A stretch of DNA of 64,000 bases from Streptomyces violaceoruber (GTDB taxonomy: Bacteria; Actinomycetota; Actinomycetes; Streptomycetales; Streptomycetaceae), in assembly GCF_033406955.1 (NCBI RefSeq), contig NZ_CP137734.1, positions 6,944,001 through 7,008,000 of the forward strand, read 5' to 3'. The notes below the pieces were generated by a model. It worked only from the letters and a program-made list of their open reading frames with translations, was not told the origin of the DNA and searched no databases. The translations under genes were made by a program, and so were the position numbers. Position 1 is the first letter of the stretch. Each line of letters opens with the position of its first letter. Below are positions 51,302-59,474 of the stretch, piece after piece.

Positions 51302-51997
51302 ATGGCAGAGCAGTTGACGGGACTGGCCGACGACCGCGCCCTCCTCGGGCGCACCAGCACCGCCGAGCGCGTCTCGGACATCCTCAGGAGCCGGATAGCC
51401 GAGGGCTACTTCCCGCCCGGGACCCGCTTGTCCGAGGACAGCATCGGCGGCGCCCTCGGCGTCTCCCGCAACACCCTGCGCGAGTCGTTCCGCCTGCTCA
51501 CACACGAACGGCTCCTGGTCCACGAGCTGAACCGCGGCGTCTTCGTCCGGGTCCTCACCGTCGAGGACGTCGAGGACATCTACCGCACCCGCTCCCTCGT
51601 GGAGTGCGCCGTCGTCCGCGGCCTCGGCGAGCCGCCGTACCCGCTGGACGGGCTCGCCGATGCCGTCGAGGACGGGCGGCGGTCGGCCCGCGAAGGTGAC
51701 TGGAAAGGCGTGGGTACGGCCAACATCCACTTCCACCGGGAACTGGTGGCCCTCGCCGGCAGCGAACGCACCGACGAACTGATGCGCAGCGTCTTCGCCG
51801 AACTGCGCCTCGCCTTCCACGTCGTGGACGACCCCCGGCGCCTGCACGAGCCGTACATTGCCCGGAACGCGGAGATCCTCTCGACGCTGGAGAGCGGCGA
51901 GCGGGAGGCGGCGGCGCGACTGCTGGCGGTCTACCTCGAGAACTCGCTCAAGCGCGTCGTGGAGGTCTACCTGCGTCGGGTCGGCGACGAGGGGTAG
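51302..51997 (+). CDS. GntR-family regulator, FadR/FCD subfamily
   Basis: A 231-aa protein: winged helix (about 18-85; AERVSDILRSRIAEGYFPPGTRLSEDSIGGALGVSRNTLRESFRLLTHERLLVHELNRGVFV) and an all-helical FCD ligand domain (about 95-225) with the metal/ligand pattern D-x3-R (DIYRTRSLVE), HFHRELVALAGSERTDEL, HEPYIARNAEILSTLESGEREAAARLLAVYLENS. FCD domains bind organic acids. It likely represses the divergent MFS/hydro-lyase operon through the operator at 51235-51253. Confidence 0.9.
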   Translation: MAEQLTGLADDRALLGRTSTAERVSDILRSRIAEGYFPPGTRLSEDSIGGALGVSRNTLRESFRLLTHERLLVHELNRGVFVRVLTVEDVEDIYRTRSLVECAVVRGLGEPPYPLDGLADAVEDGRRSAREGDWKGVGTANIHFHRELVALAGSERTDELMRSVFAELRLAFHVVDDPRRLHEPYIARNAEILSTLESGEREAAARLLAVYLENSLKRVVEVYLRRVGDEG

Positions 51998-52067
51998 GCC
52001 TTAAGGCCAGGGCCGTACGGCGGCCGGACACCGTGTCGCCCATCGCCCAGGGGCCCATCTGCGTCGT

Positions 52068-52098
52068 TTGGGCCGATGTCGGACCGAGGACCTAGTCT
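52068..52098 (+). promoter_or_regulatory. Candidate leaderless promoter of the SMC-like operon
   Basis: TTGGGC (52068-52073) and TAGTCT (52093-52098) are spaced 19 bp. The -10 ends seven bases before the GTG at 52106, so transcription would start at or next to the start codon. No ribosome site precedes the GTG, as expected for a leaderless message. Confidence 0.45.
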
Positions 52099-52105
52099 GT
52101 GCACC

Positions 52106-53632
52106 GTGACTTCGCCTGCATCGACGGACAGCGTTCCGCCCCAGCTCAGCGCGGGGCCGCGCCCCGCCCCGGGCCCGGCCGCCGACGAGGGGCTGGCGCG
52201 GCGGCTGCGCGCGCTCGCCTGCACGGCGCCGCTGCACGACCTCGACGCACGCAAGGCCAACCTCGCCGGCGAGTACTCGGTGTACGGCATGGCGGAGGTC
52301 GCCCTCGCCGCCATCGACCTCGTCACGCTGAACATGGACTTCGACACCGGCGCCGACCACGACCAGATAGTGGCCAGGCTGATCCCGCGCGTCGCCGCCC
52401 AGGCCCCGCACCGCCCCGCCGCCGAGCACGAGCGGGTGGCCCGCTGGGTCCTGGAGAACCTGATCAACGTCGGCAGCGTCGACCGCGGCTTCCGCGCGGT
52501 GTACGGCACCTTCGGGCCCGACGGCACCTACGTCCGCCGCGACTACGACTTCAAACTGCTCGAAGAGGTCCCCGGCCCCGGCGGCACCGTCTACCTGCGC
52601 ACCACCGACGAAGCGGTCAACGTCCTCGTCGGTGCCCTGGACACCGACGTCACCAGCGCCCAGATCGCCGCCGAGGTCAAGCTGGAGGTGCTGATCAACC
52701 GCGGCCGCCTCGCCGACGCACAGCTCGCCGCCGAACAGGCCCGGTACCGGACCGTCCAGTACTCGGAGACCCTGCGCCGCGCCCTGGACGCCACCCGGCG
52801 CAACGTCCGCGCGGTCGACTGGCTCAGCGCCGTCCCCGACATGATCGCCGAAGCCCTGGACCACGTCGCCGACCGGTACCGGCACGAGAACGCGATCCTC
52901 ACCAACATCCGCAAGGCCCGCGACGAGACCGAGGACGCCGAGCACAAGCGCCGCGCCGCCGAGCTGGTCGACATCGTCAAGGACTGCATCCGCCGGCACA
53001 CCCAGCTCCAGTCCCGCCTCCTGGAGGCCGGCCCGCTCTTCCGCGCCGAACAGGACCGGCAGGCCTTCGCCACCCCCCTGACCACCTCCGGCCTCGACCT
53101 GTACGGCCATCTCGTCGCCCCCGTGCTGCCGTTGCCCGTGGAGAGCGCGCTCCGCGTCACCGACGCCTTCTTCGCCCGCGGCACCGGGCTGCGCACCCCC
53201 GTCTCCGTCCGGGTCGGCGACCTCGTCGACATACTGCTCACCCCGCCGGTGGAGCGGGAGCACCTGGGCGCCGAGATGCCGGAGCCCGACCTGATCGCCA
53301 CCCCGGACGACAGCCGCTTCAGCGAGGAGCAGCTCGCCGCGGCGATGGAACTGCTCGACCTGCCGCACGACGCCCCGCGCCGGCTCTCGGGGCTGCTGGC
53401 CGACGCCCGCGCCCGCGACGCCGAACTGCCGTACCTCGTCGCGCTGCTGGCCGTCCACGCGGCCAGCCCGCCGGTCGGCACCGCCTACCGGCAGGGGGAG
53501 CCGAAGCTGCTGTTCGCCGTCGACGACGGCACCGAGCTGGACGACCCCGAGTTCGGCGGCGCCGATCTCATCGTCGGCACCGCCCTGCTGGACGCGGCGG
53601 GGATGGCGGCGGACCGGACGGAGGCGGCATGA
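52106..53632 (+). CDS. MksF/JetA-like protein of the SMC-like operon
   Basis: A 508-aa cytoplasmic protein. An N-terminal helical/winged-helix-like part (about 25-150; YGMAEVALAAIDLVTLNMDF, HERVARWVLENLINVGSVDRGFRAVYG) leads to a long helical middle (about 190-305; LADAQLAAEQARYRTVQYSETLRRALDATRRNVR, NILTNIRKARDETEDAEHKRRAAELVDIVKD). A C-terminal helical/winged part (about 400-490) follows. Position, size and layout match the kleisin-like subunit of MksBEF/Wadjet condensins (MksF/JetA), which bridges the SMC heads. No primary-sequence signature confirms this; it is inferred from operon order and domain look. GTG 52106 is chosen over 52076 because of the -10 element just before it. Confidence 0.6.
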   Translation: MTSPASTDSVPPQLSAGPRPAPGPAADEGLARRLRALACTAPLHDLDARKANLAGEYSVYGMAEVALAAIDLVTLNMDFDTGADHDQIVARLIPRVAAQAPHRPAAEHERVARWVLENLINVGSVDRGFRAVYGTFGPDGTYVRRDYDFKLLEEVPGPGGTVYLRTTDEAVNVLVGALDTDVTSAQIAAEVKLEVLINRGRLADAQLAAEQARYRTVQYSETLRRALDATRRNVRAVDWLSAVPDMIAEALDHVADRYRHENAILTNIRKARDETEDAEHKRRAAELVDIVKDCIRRHTQLQSRLLEAGPLFRAEQDRQAFATPLTTSGLDLYGHLVAPVLPLPVESALRVTDAFFARGTGLRTPVSVRVGDLVDILLTPPVEREHLGAEMPEPDLIATPDDSRFSEEQLAAAMELLDLPHDAPRRLSGLLADARARDAELPYLVALLAVHAASPPVGTAYRQGEPKLLFAVDDGTELDDPEFGGADLIVGTALLDAAGMAADRTEAA

Positions 53633-53724
53633 CCGGCCCGCACCGGCCCTCCGACCGTCCCGGCCCCCATCTGATCCACCACCGCGGCACAGCGCGACAC
53701 CACAGCGAGGAGCACCGACCGTGA
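53629..53724 (+). CDS. Possible 31-aa bridging ORF
   Basis: ATG 53629 overlaps the stop of the first gene (ATGA) and the frame ends in a TGA that overlaps the GTG start of the next (GTGA). The His/Arg-rich product (TGPHRPSDRPGPHLIHHRGT...) looks uninformative. It may serve only to carry ribosomes across the 88-bp gap, or be chance. Confidence 0.25.
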   Translation: MTGPHRPSDRPGPHLIHHRGTARHHSEEHRP

Positions 53725-54602
53725 CCGAGTACGTCGACCGGAGCGAACCGGAGGCGGGTGCCGCGCCGGCCACGGCGGCCGTCACGCCCGCCGACGCCGC
53801 CGACGCGGCGCGGCTCGTCGCGTTCGGCCTCCAGCCCAAGCTGCTGCCCGCCCGCGACCAGGAGTACGCCGATCTGCTGCGCCGCTACCGCGAGGACCCG
53901 CCCTTCGCGCGGCTCGCCGACGCCGTGGCGGCGGGCCTGGGACTGATCGTCCTGGAGGTGTCCCCGCGCGCGGGGATGGCCGTGAGCGCCGCCGAGGACT
54001 CGGTGTTCGCCGTCCGCATGGGCGACTACGCGCGCCGGGCCGCCACCGACTCCGGCGACCGCTTCCTGCACGGCCTCGCCCACCTCGCCGTGGCCGCCAT
54101 GGCCTACCCGCGCCCCGAGGACCTCGCCGACGACGGCTACATCGGCCGCGTCACGGTCAACGGCGTGGACGCCTTCGTCCGCCAGGCCTGCCGCAGACTC
54201 GAGGAGCGGGCCGAGCAGCAGGGCGAGAACACCGACCCGGCCACCGACGCCCCGGGCCTGGAGGCCGCCTGGCGGATCTGGGTCAGACGCAGCGCGACCG
54301 GTGCCACCAAGGACGCGCGCAGACTCCCCGGCTCCACCACCGGCATCGTCGGCAAGGCCGCCGCGTTCCTCACCGAGTCCGGCTTCCTCCAGCGCACCGG
54401 CGACGACCACGGCGGCACCTACCGGACGACGGCCCGCTACCAGCTCCAGGTGCGGGACATGGCGGGCAGCGCCGCCCTGACCGAGCTGCTCGACCTGGGC
54501 GTCGTCCCGGTCACCGACGGCACGGCGACGCTGCTGCCCGCCGAGGAGACCGACGACCTGGAGCTGGTCGCCGACGCCGGCCTGCCCTTCCACTCCTCCT
54601 GA
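53721..54602 (+). CDS. MksE/JetB-like protein of the SMC-like operon
   Basis: A 293-aa protein. The N-terminal region is Ala-rich (PATAAVTPADAADAARLVAFG), followed by LLRRYREDPPFARLADAVAAGLGLIVLEVS and HGLAHLAVAAMAYPRPEDLADDGY. A winged-helix-like C-terminal part contains TGIVGKAAAFLTESGFLQRTGDDHGGTYRTTARYQLQVRDM, i.e. helix, short helix, wing. Small winged-helix (KITE) proteins sit between kleisin and SMC genes in MksBEF and Wadjet operons, and this gene has exactly that place. GAGGAG precedes the GTG at 53721. Identification is by context and fold-like pattern, not by a recognised signature. Confidence 0.6.
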   Translation: MTEYVDRSEPEAGAAPATAAVTPADAADAARLVAFGLQPKLLPARDQEYADLLRRYREDPPFARLADAVAAGLGLIVLEVSPRAGMAVSAAEDSVFAVRMGDYARRAATDSGDRFLHGLAHLAVAAMAYPRPEDLADDGYIGRVTVNGVDAFVRQACRRLEERAEQQGENTDPATDAPGLEAAWRIWVRRSATGATKDARRLPGSTTGIVGKAAAFLTESGFLQRTGDDHGGTYRTTARYQLQVRDMAGSAALTELLDLGVVPVTDGTATLLPAEETDDLELVADAGLPFHSS

Positions 54603-54707
54603 CCCACGCCGGTCCGAACGACCGCACCCCACCGAATAGCCGAACCCCACCGAAGAACCGCACCCGTCCCGCCGTCCCCGACGTCCGAAGACTTACGAGA
54701 GTCCGCC

Positions 54708-57700
54708 ATGTACGAGCTGTCCCGGGTCCGCCTCTACTCCATCGGGCCCGCCGGTGCGCGCTACGCCGACACCGTGCTTGACCTGCGCGGTGTGGGCCGA
54801 CTTGTGCCCGACCCCGCCCCCACGCAGGCGGAGTTCTTCGAGGAGGAGCCCGTCGGCCCGCCGCGCCGGCCCGCGCCGGCCGGTGTGCTCTTCCTGGAGA
54901 ACGGCGGCGGCAAGTCCGTGCTCCTCAAGCTGATCTTCTCGGTGATGCTGCCGGGCCACCGCAACACCCTGGGCGGCGCCAGTTCCGGCGTGCTGCGCAA
55001 GTTCCTGCTCGCCGACGACTGCGGCCACGTGGCGCTGGAGTGGCAGCACGTGCAGACCGGCGAGTGCGTCGTCGTCGGTAAGGTCAGCGAGTGGCGCGGG
55101 CGGCAGGTCTCGGGCGACCCGCGGAAGTTCGCCGAGGCCTGGTACTCCTTCCGGCCCGGCCCCGGACTCACCCTGGACAACCTGCCGGTCGCCGAGGCCA
55201 CCGCCGTCCGCGCGCCCGTCGAGGGCGCCTCCGGGGCGCAGGGCAGGCGGCGCACCATGAAGGGCTTCCGGGACGCGCTCACCGAGGCCGGCAAGGCCTA
55301 CCCGCACCTGGAGGTGCACTGGGAGGAGATCCACGACCGCTGGATCGAGCACCTCGGCGACCTCGGACTCGACCCCGAACTCTTCCGCTACCAGCGCGAG
55401 ATGAACGCCGACGAGGGCGAGGCGGCCGGCCTCTTCGCCGTCAAGAAGGACTCCGACTTCACCGACCTGCTGCTGCGGGCCGTCACCGACACCCGCGACA
55501 CCGACGGCCTCGCCGACCTGGTCGGCGGCTTCGGCAACAAGCTGGGCCGGCGTGCCGAGCTGATGGCCGAACGGGACTTCACCGCCGGATCCGTCGACCT
55601 CCTGGGCCGGATCGTCGAGGCCGCCGAGGCGCGCACCCGCGCGCGTGACGTCCACACCGCCGCCGAACGCCGCACCAGGAACCTGGCCCGCCGCCTCACT
55701 GCCCGAGGCGCCCAGGAGCGGGTCCGGGCCGGTGACCTCGCCCAGCGGGTCACGGCCGCCGCGTACGCCGTCACGCACGCCGAGTCCGCCCGGGACCGCA
55801 GCAACCTCATCGCCGCCGAACTCGCCTACCGGCACGCCTCGCTGGCCCTGACCGGCGCCGAGAAGGCGGCCGCCGCGCAGAAGCGCGAACTGGCCGAGGC
55901 CCGCACCCTGCACTCCGCCTGGCAGGCCGCCGAGGCCGTCCTGCGCCACCGTGCCGCCGCCGACCGGGTCGCCCGCGTGTCCGCGGCCATCCAGGAGGCC
56001 GAGCGGGACGCCGCCCCGGCGCTCGCCGCCCGCGCCAAGGCCGCCGTCGCCCTCGTCCGCACCCTGCACGCGGCGGCCGGAAAGGCCGAGCACCACGCCA
56101 ACGAGGAGGAGGCGAGGTCCGCCGCCCTCCAGGAGGCCGGCGACGCCGCCCACCGGGACTCCACCACCGCCGCCACCGAGGCGCAGCGCGCCCGCAGCGA
56201 GGCCGGACACCTGCGCCAGCGCCTCACCGAGGTCGAGCAGGAGACCGCCGAGGCCGTCCGTGCGGGCTGGCTGGACGACAGCGCGCCCGACGCCGACCCC
56301 GCCCGCGCCGCCCTCGCGGCCAGCGACGCGGAGAAGACGACCGTCGCCGCCTGGGACACCGCCCGCGAGACGGCCGGCCGGGCCACCGAACACGCGCGCG
56401 AGGCCGCCGCCGCGGAGAGCCGCGCCGAACTGACCGCGGCCCGCGCGGCGGACGCCGCCACCGCGGCCGAGCGCGCCCACGAGGCCGAACGGCGCACCGC
56501 CGAGGCGTTGGCCGCGGAGGAGCGGCTGGCAGAGCTGCTCGGCCTGGCCGAGGCTCGCCCCGGCATCCCACAGCCCCGCAGGGACGCGGATCGCGACGAC
56601 CGGGCCGCCGCCCGCACCGCGGCGGACGGCGCCCTGACCCCCGAGGAACTCGACCGCTTCGCCGACGAGCTGCGCGAACTGCTCGACGCCACCGTCTCCT
56701 CCGCCGAACGCCAGCTATTCGATCTGCGCACCGCCGCGGCCGACGACTCCCGCATCCTCGGCGCGCTCGGCGACGGCGGACTGCTGCCCCCGGGACCGGA
56801 CGTGCTGGCCACCGTCGAGTTCCTCGGCGAGCACGGCATCCCCGCCCTGCCCGGCTGGCGCTACCTCGCCCAGGCCGTCGACCCCGCCGACCACGCGCGC
56901 GTGCTGGCCGCCCGTCCCGAGCTGGTCGACGGCGTGATCATCACCGACCCGGGCTCGCACACCCGGGCCCGCGAGGTCCTCGGCGACGCGGCCCTGCTGC
57001 CGCGCTCCGCCGTCGCCGTGGGCACCGCCGCCGCCCTCCTCGCCCCCGCCCCGGCCCCCGGGTCCGGCACCGGCGACGTCTTCCTCGTACCGCCGAACCC
57101 GGCCATGCACGACGAGCAGGCCGCCGACGAGGAGCGGCACGCGCTGCGCGCGCGGGCGGGCGAGCGGGACGAGGAGATCCGCGCCCTCGCCGCCCGGCTC
57201 GGCAAGGACCGTGAGCTGGCGGCCCGGCTCGCCTCCTGGCGCACCGGCTGCCCCGCCGGACGCCTCACCGAGCTCGCCCGGACCGCCGAGGAGGCCCGCG
57301 CCTTCGCCGAGGAGACCGAGGCCGAGCTGACCGAGGCCCGCACCCTGCGCGCCGAGGCCGACGAGCGGGCCGCCGAGGCCGTCCACCTGCGGGACGAACG
57401 GCAGGAGGCCGCGCAGAAGGCCCGCCGCGCCGCCGACGCCCTCGCCGGACTCGCCTTCCGGCTGCGCGAACGCGCCGGCTGGCAGGTCAGACTCCGTGAA
57501 CTGGCCGACGAGGGCGCCGAGGCCGAGGCCCGCGCCCAGGCCTGTCTGGAGCGGGCCCGCGCCGCCGACGAGGACCGGCGCGCCGCCCAGCGCGCCGCCG
57601 ACGACGCCCGCCGCACCGCCCGCGCGCTGCGCGCCGAGCGCTCCGAGATCGCCGGCGCCCCCGACGACGTACCCGAAGAGGCACCCGGGGACGGCGCCGA

Positions 57701-59369
57701 GGCGCCGAAGGCGTCCCTGCCCGACCTCCGCGAGGCCTACCGCGCCGCCTCCCAGGTGTACGAGAAGGTCGGCGTCGGCGCCGACCTGCGCGCCGAACAG
57801 GCCCGCGCGGAGAGCGACGAGAGCGCCGCCCGCGCCGATCTCGACCGGCTGAGCAACAAGGTGCGCACCCGCGCCGCACAGCTCCTGGAGTCGCCCGACG
57901 GCTCGGACGGGCCTTCCCGGCAGGCCGCCGCCGCCCGCGCGGAGGAACTGGTGCAGCTCCTGGAAACACGCATGTCGAGCGCGAGCGAACAGCTCGGCCG
58001 GCTGCGCGGCGAAGCCGAACGGCACGCCCCCGAGGACGGCGACACCCACACCGACCTCCCCGAGGAGCTTCTGCCGCGCGACGCCGAGCACGCCCAGTCC
58101 CTGCTGCGCACGGCGACCGCCGAACTCACCACCCTTACCGAGGCCCTGGCCCGGTCCCGCGAGGCCCACGCCGAACTGCTCGACGCGCACCGCGCGGCCG
58201 AGGACGCGGCCGGCGGCTTCGACGAGATCGCCGCCATGCTCCGCGACCTGCTGCGCGACCACGCGCCCGAGGAGGAGCAGGACGAGCCCGAGCCCTACGC
58301 CGGCGACCTGGAGGAGGCCCGCAGGGCCGCCGCCGAGGCCCGCCGTTCGCTCCGCGGCTGCGCCGCCGACCTGTCCGCCGCCGAGGCCGCCGTGCGCGAG
58401 GCGAGCGACGTCCTCGTCCGGCACGCCAACTCCACCCGCTACGAGCAGGTCCGCACGCCCGCCCGCCAGCAGATCCGCGAACTGCCCGCCGCCGCGCTGC
58501 CCGAGCACGCCGCCAAGTGGGCGGACGCCTTCGCGCCCCGGCTCCGCGTCCTCACCGACGAACTGGCCCAACTGGAGCGCAACCGCGACTCGATCGTGGA
58601 CCGGTTGCGCGGCCTGGTCGAGTCCGCGCTGGCCACCCTCCGCTCCGCCCAGCGACTGTCCCGGCTGCCGGAGGGCCTCGGCGAGTGGTCCGGGCAGGAG
58701 TTCCTGCGCATCCGCTTCGAGGAACCCGACCAGGCCATCCTCACCGAGCGGCTCGGCGAGGTCGTCGACGAGGCCACCCGCGCGGCCGTGAAGAAGAATT
58801 CCGACCTGCGCCGCGACGGCATGTCCCTGCTGCTGCGCGGCGTCGCCGCCGCCCTGCAGCCCAAGGGCGTCGCCGTCGAGATCCTCAAGCCCGACGCCGT
58901 ACTGCGCGCCGAACGCGTCCCCGTCGGCCAGATGGGCGACGTCTTCTCCGGCGGCCAGCTGCTCACCGCGGCCATCGCCCTCTACTGCACGATGGCCGCG
59001 CTGCGCAGCAACGACCGGGGCCGCGACCGGCACCGCCACGCCGGCACCCTGTTCCTCGACAACCCCATCGGCCGCGCCAACGCCACCTACCTGCTGGAGC
59101 TCCAGCGGGCCGTCTCCGACGCGCTCGGCGTCCAGCTCCTGTACACCACCGGCCTGTTCGACACGACCGCGCTGGCCGAGTTCCCGCTGGTCATCCGGCT
59201 GCGCAACGACGCCGACCTCCGGGCCGGCCTGAAGTACATCAGCGTGGAGGAGCACCTCAGGCCCGGCCTGCCCCAGCCGACGCCCGCCGCCGAGGGGGAG
59301 GGCGAGGCGGTGCACAGCGAGATCACCGCGACCCGCATGTTCAAACGGCCCGCGCAGTCGCCCGCGTGA
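54708..59369 (+). CDS. SMC-like ATPase, MksB/JetC-like, 1553 aa
   Basis: A very large SMC/Rad50-type protein. The N-terminal head (about 1-130) has FLENGGGKSVLLKLIF with Lys69. Long Ala/Glu/Arg coiled coil runs about 290-670. A globular hinge-like part follows (about 675-800; LGEHGIPALPGWRYLAQAVD, VDGVIITDPGSHTRAREVLG), then a second coiled coil about 810-1340. The C-terminal head has the signature FSGGQLLTAAIALYC (about 1412) and Walker B GTLFLDNPIGRAN with Asp1451 followed by Asn1452 instead of Glu. Such proteins load on and extrude DNA loops. Length exceeds typical MksB/JetC (about 1100). It follows the two accessory genes by 105 bp in the order F-E-B. No nuclease gene (JetD/MksG) is nearby. 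Confidence 0.85.
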   Translation: MYELSRVRLYSIGPAGARYADTVLDLRGVGRLVPDPAPTQAEFFEEEPVGPPRRPAPAGVLFLENGGGKSVLLKLIFSVMLPGHRNTLGGASSGVLRKFLLADDCGHVALEWQHVQTGECVVVGKVSEWRGRQVSGDPRKFAEAWYSFRPGPGLTLDNLPVAEATAVRAPVEGASGAQGRRRTMKGFRDALTEAGKAYPHLEVHWEEIHDRWIEHLGDLGLDPELFRYQREMNADEGEAAGLFAVKKDSDFTDLLLRAVTDTRDTDGLADLVGGFGNKLGRRAELMAERDFTAGSVDLLGRIVEAAEARTRARDVHTAAERRTRNLARRLTARGAQERVRAGDLAQRVTAAAYAVTHAESARDRSNLIAAELAYRHASLALTGAEKAAAAQKRELAEARTLHSAWQAAEAVLRHRAAADRVARVSAAIQEAERDAAPALAARAKAAVALVRTLHAAAGKAEHHANEEEARSAALQEAGDAAHRDSTTAATEAQRARSEAGHLRQRLTEVEQETAEAVRAGWLDDSAPDADPARAALAASDAEKTTVAAWDTARETAGRATEHAREAAAAESRAELTAARAADAATAAERAHEAERRTAEALAAEERLAELLGLAEARPGIPQPRRDADRDDRAAARTAADGALTPEELDRFADELRELLDATVSSAERQLFDLRTAAADDSRILGALGDGGLLPPGPDVLATVEFLGEHGIPALPGWRYLAQAVDPADHARVLAARPELVDGVIITDPGSHTRAREVLGDAALLPRSAVAVGTAAALLAPAPAPGSGTGDVFLVPPNPAMHDEQAADEERHALRARAGERDEEIRALAARLGKDRELAARLASWRTGCPAGRLTELARTAEEARAFAEETEAELTEARTLRAEADERAAEAVHLRDERQEAAQKARRAADALAGLAFRLRERAGWQVRLRELADEGAEAEARAQACLERARAADEDRRAAQRAADDARRTARALRAERSEIAGAPDDVPEEAPGDGAEAPKASLPDLREAYRAASQVYEKVGVGADLRAEQARAESDESAARADLDRLSNKVRTRAAQLLESPDGSDGPSRQAAAARAEELVQLLETRMSSASEQLGRLRGEAERHAPEDGDTHTDLPEELLPRDAEHAQSLLRTATAELTTLTEALARSREAHAELLDAHRAAEDAAGGFDEIAAMLRDLLRDHAPEEEQDEPEPYAGDLEEARRAAAEARRSLRGCAADLSAAEAAVREASDVLVRHANSTRYEQVRTPARQQIRELPAAALPEHAAKWADAFAPRLRVLTDELAQLERNRDSIVDRLRGLVESALATLRSAQRLSRLPEGLGEWSGQEFLRIRFEEPDQAILTERLGEVVDEATRAAVKKNSDLRRDGMSLLLRGVAAALQPKGVAVEILKPDAVLRAERVPVGQMGDVFSGGQLLTAAIALYCTMAALRSNDRGRDRHRHAGTLFLDNPIGRANATYLLELQRAVSDALGVQLLYTTGLFDTTALAEFPLVIRLRNDADLRAGLKYISVEEHLRPGLPQPTPAAEGEGEAVHSEITATRMFKRPAQSPA

Positions 59370-59474
59370 CCGCCGTCCACACGTGAAGCCGGTGTGAAAA
59401 TGAAGTGGAGGCGTTGTCAGAGGTTCCCCTTATGCTGCTCCAGTTGATCAAGCGGCACCTGGGGAGGGCGCGAC

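Noticed and set aside
49012..51381. A single 789-codon minus-strand protein covering hydro-lyase and MFS region
   Set aside because: Only its last 277 codons read as a real protein. The upstream part is a shadow of the MFS gene, and a good ATG at 49845 splits it.
56715..59315. Minus-strand 866-codon frame inside the SMC-like gene
   Set aside because: Low-complexity mirror of the Ala/Glu/Arg coiled coil; no motif.
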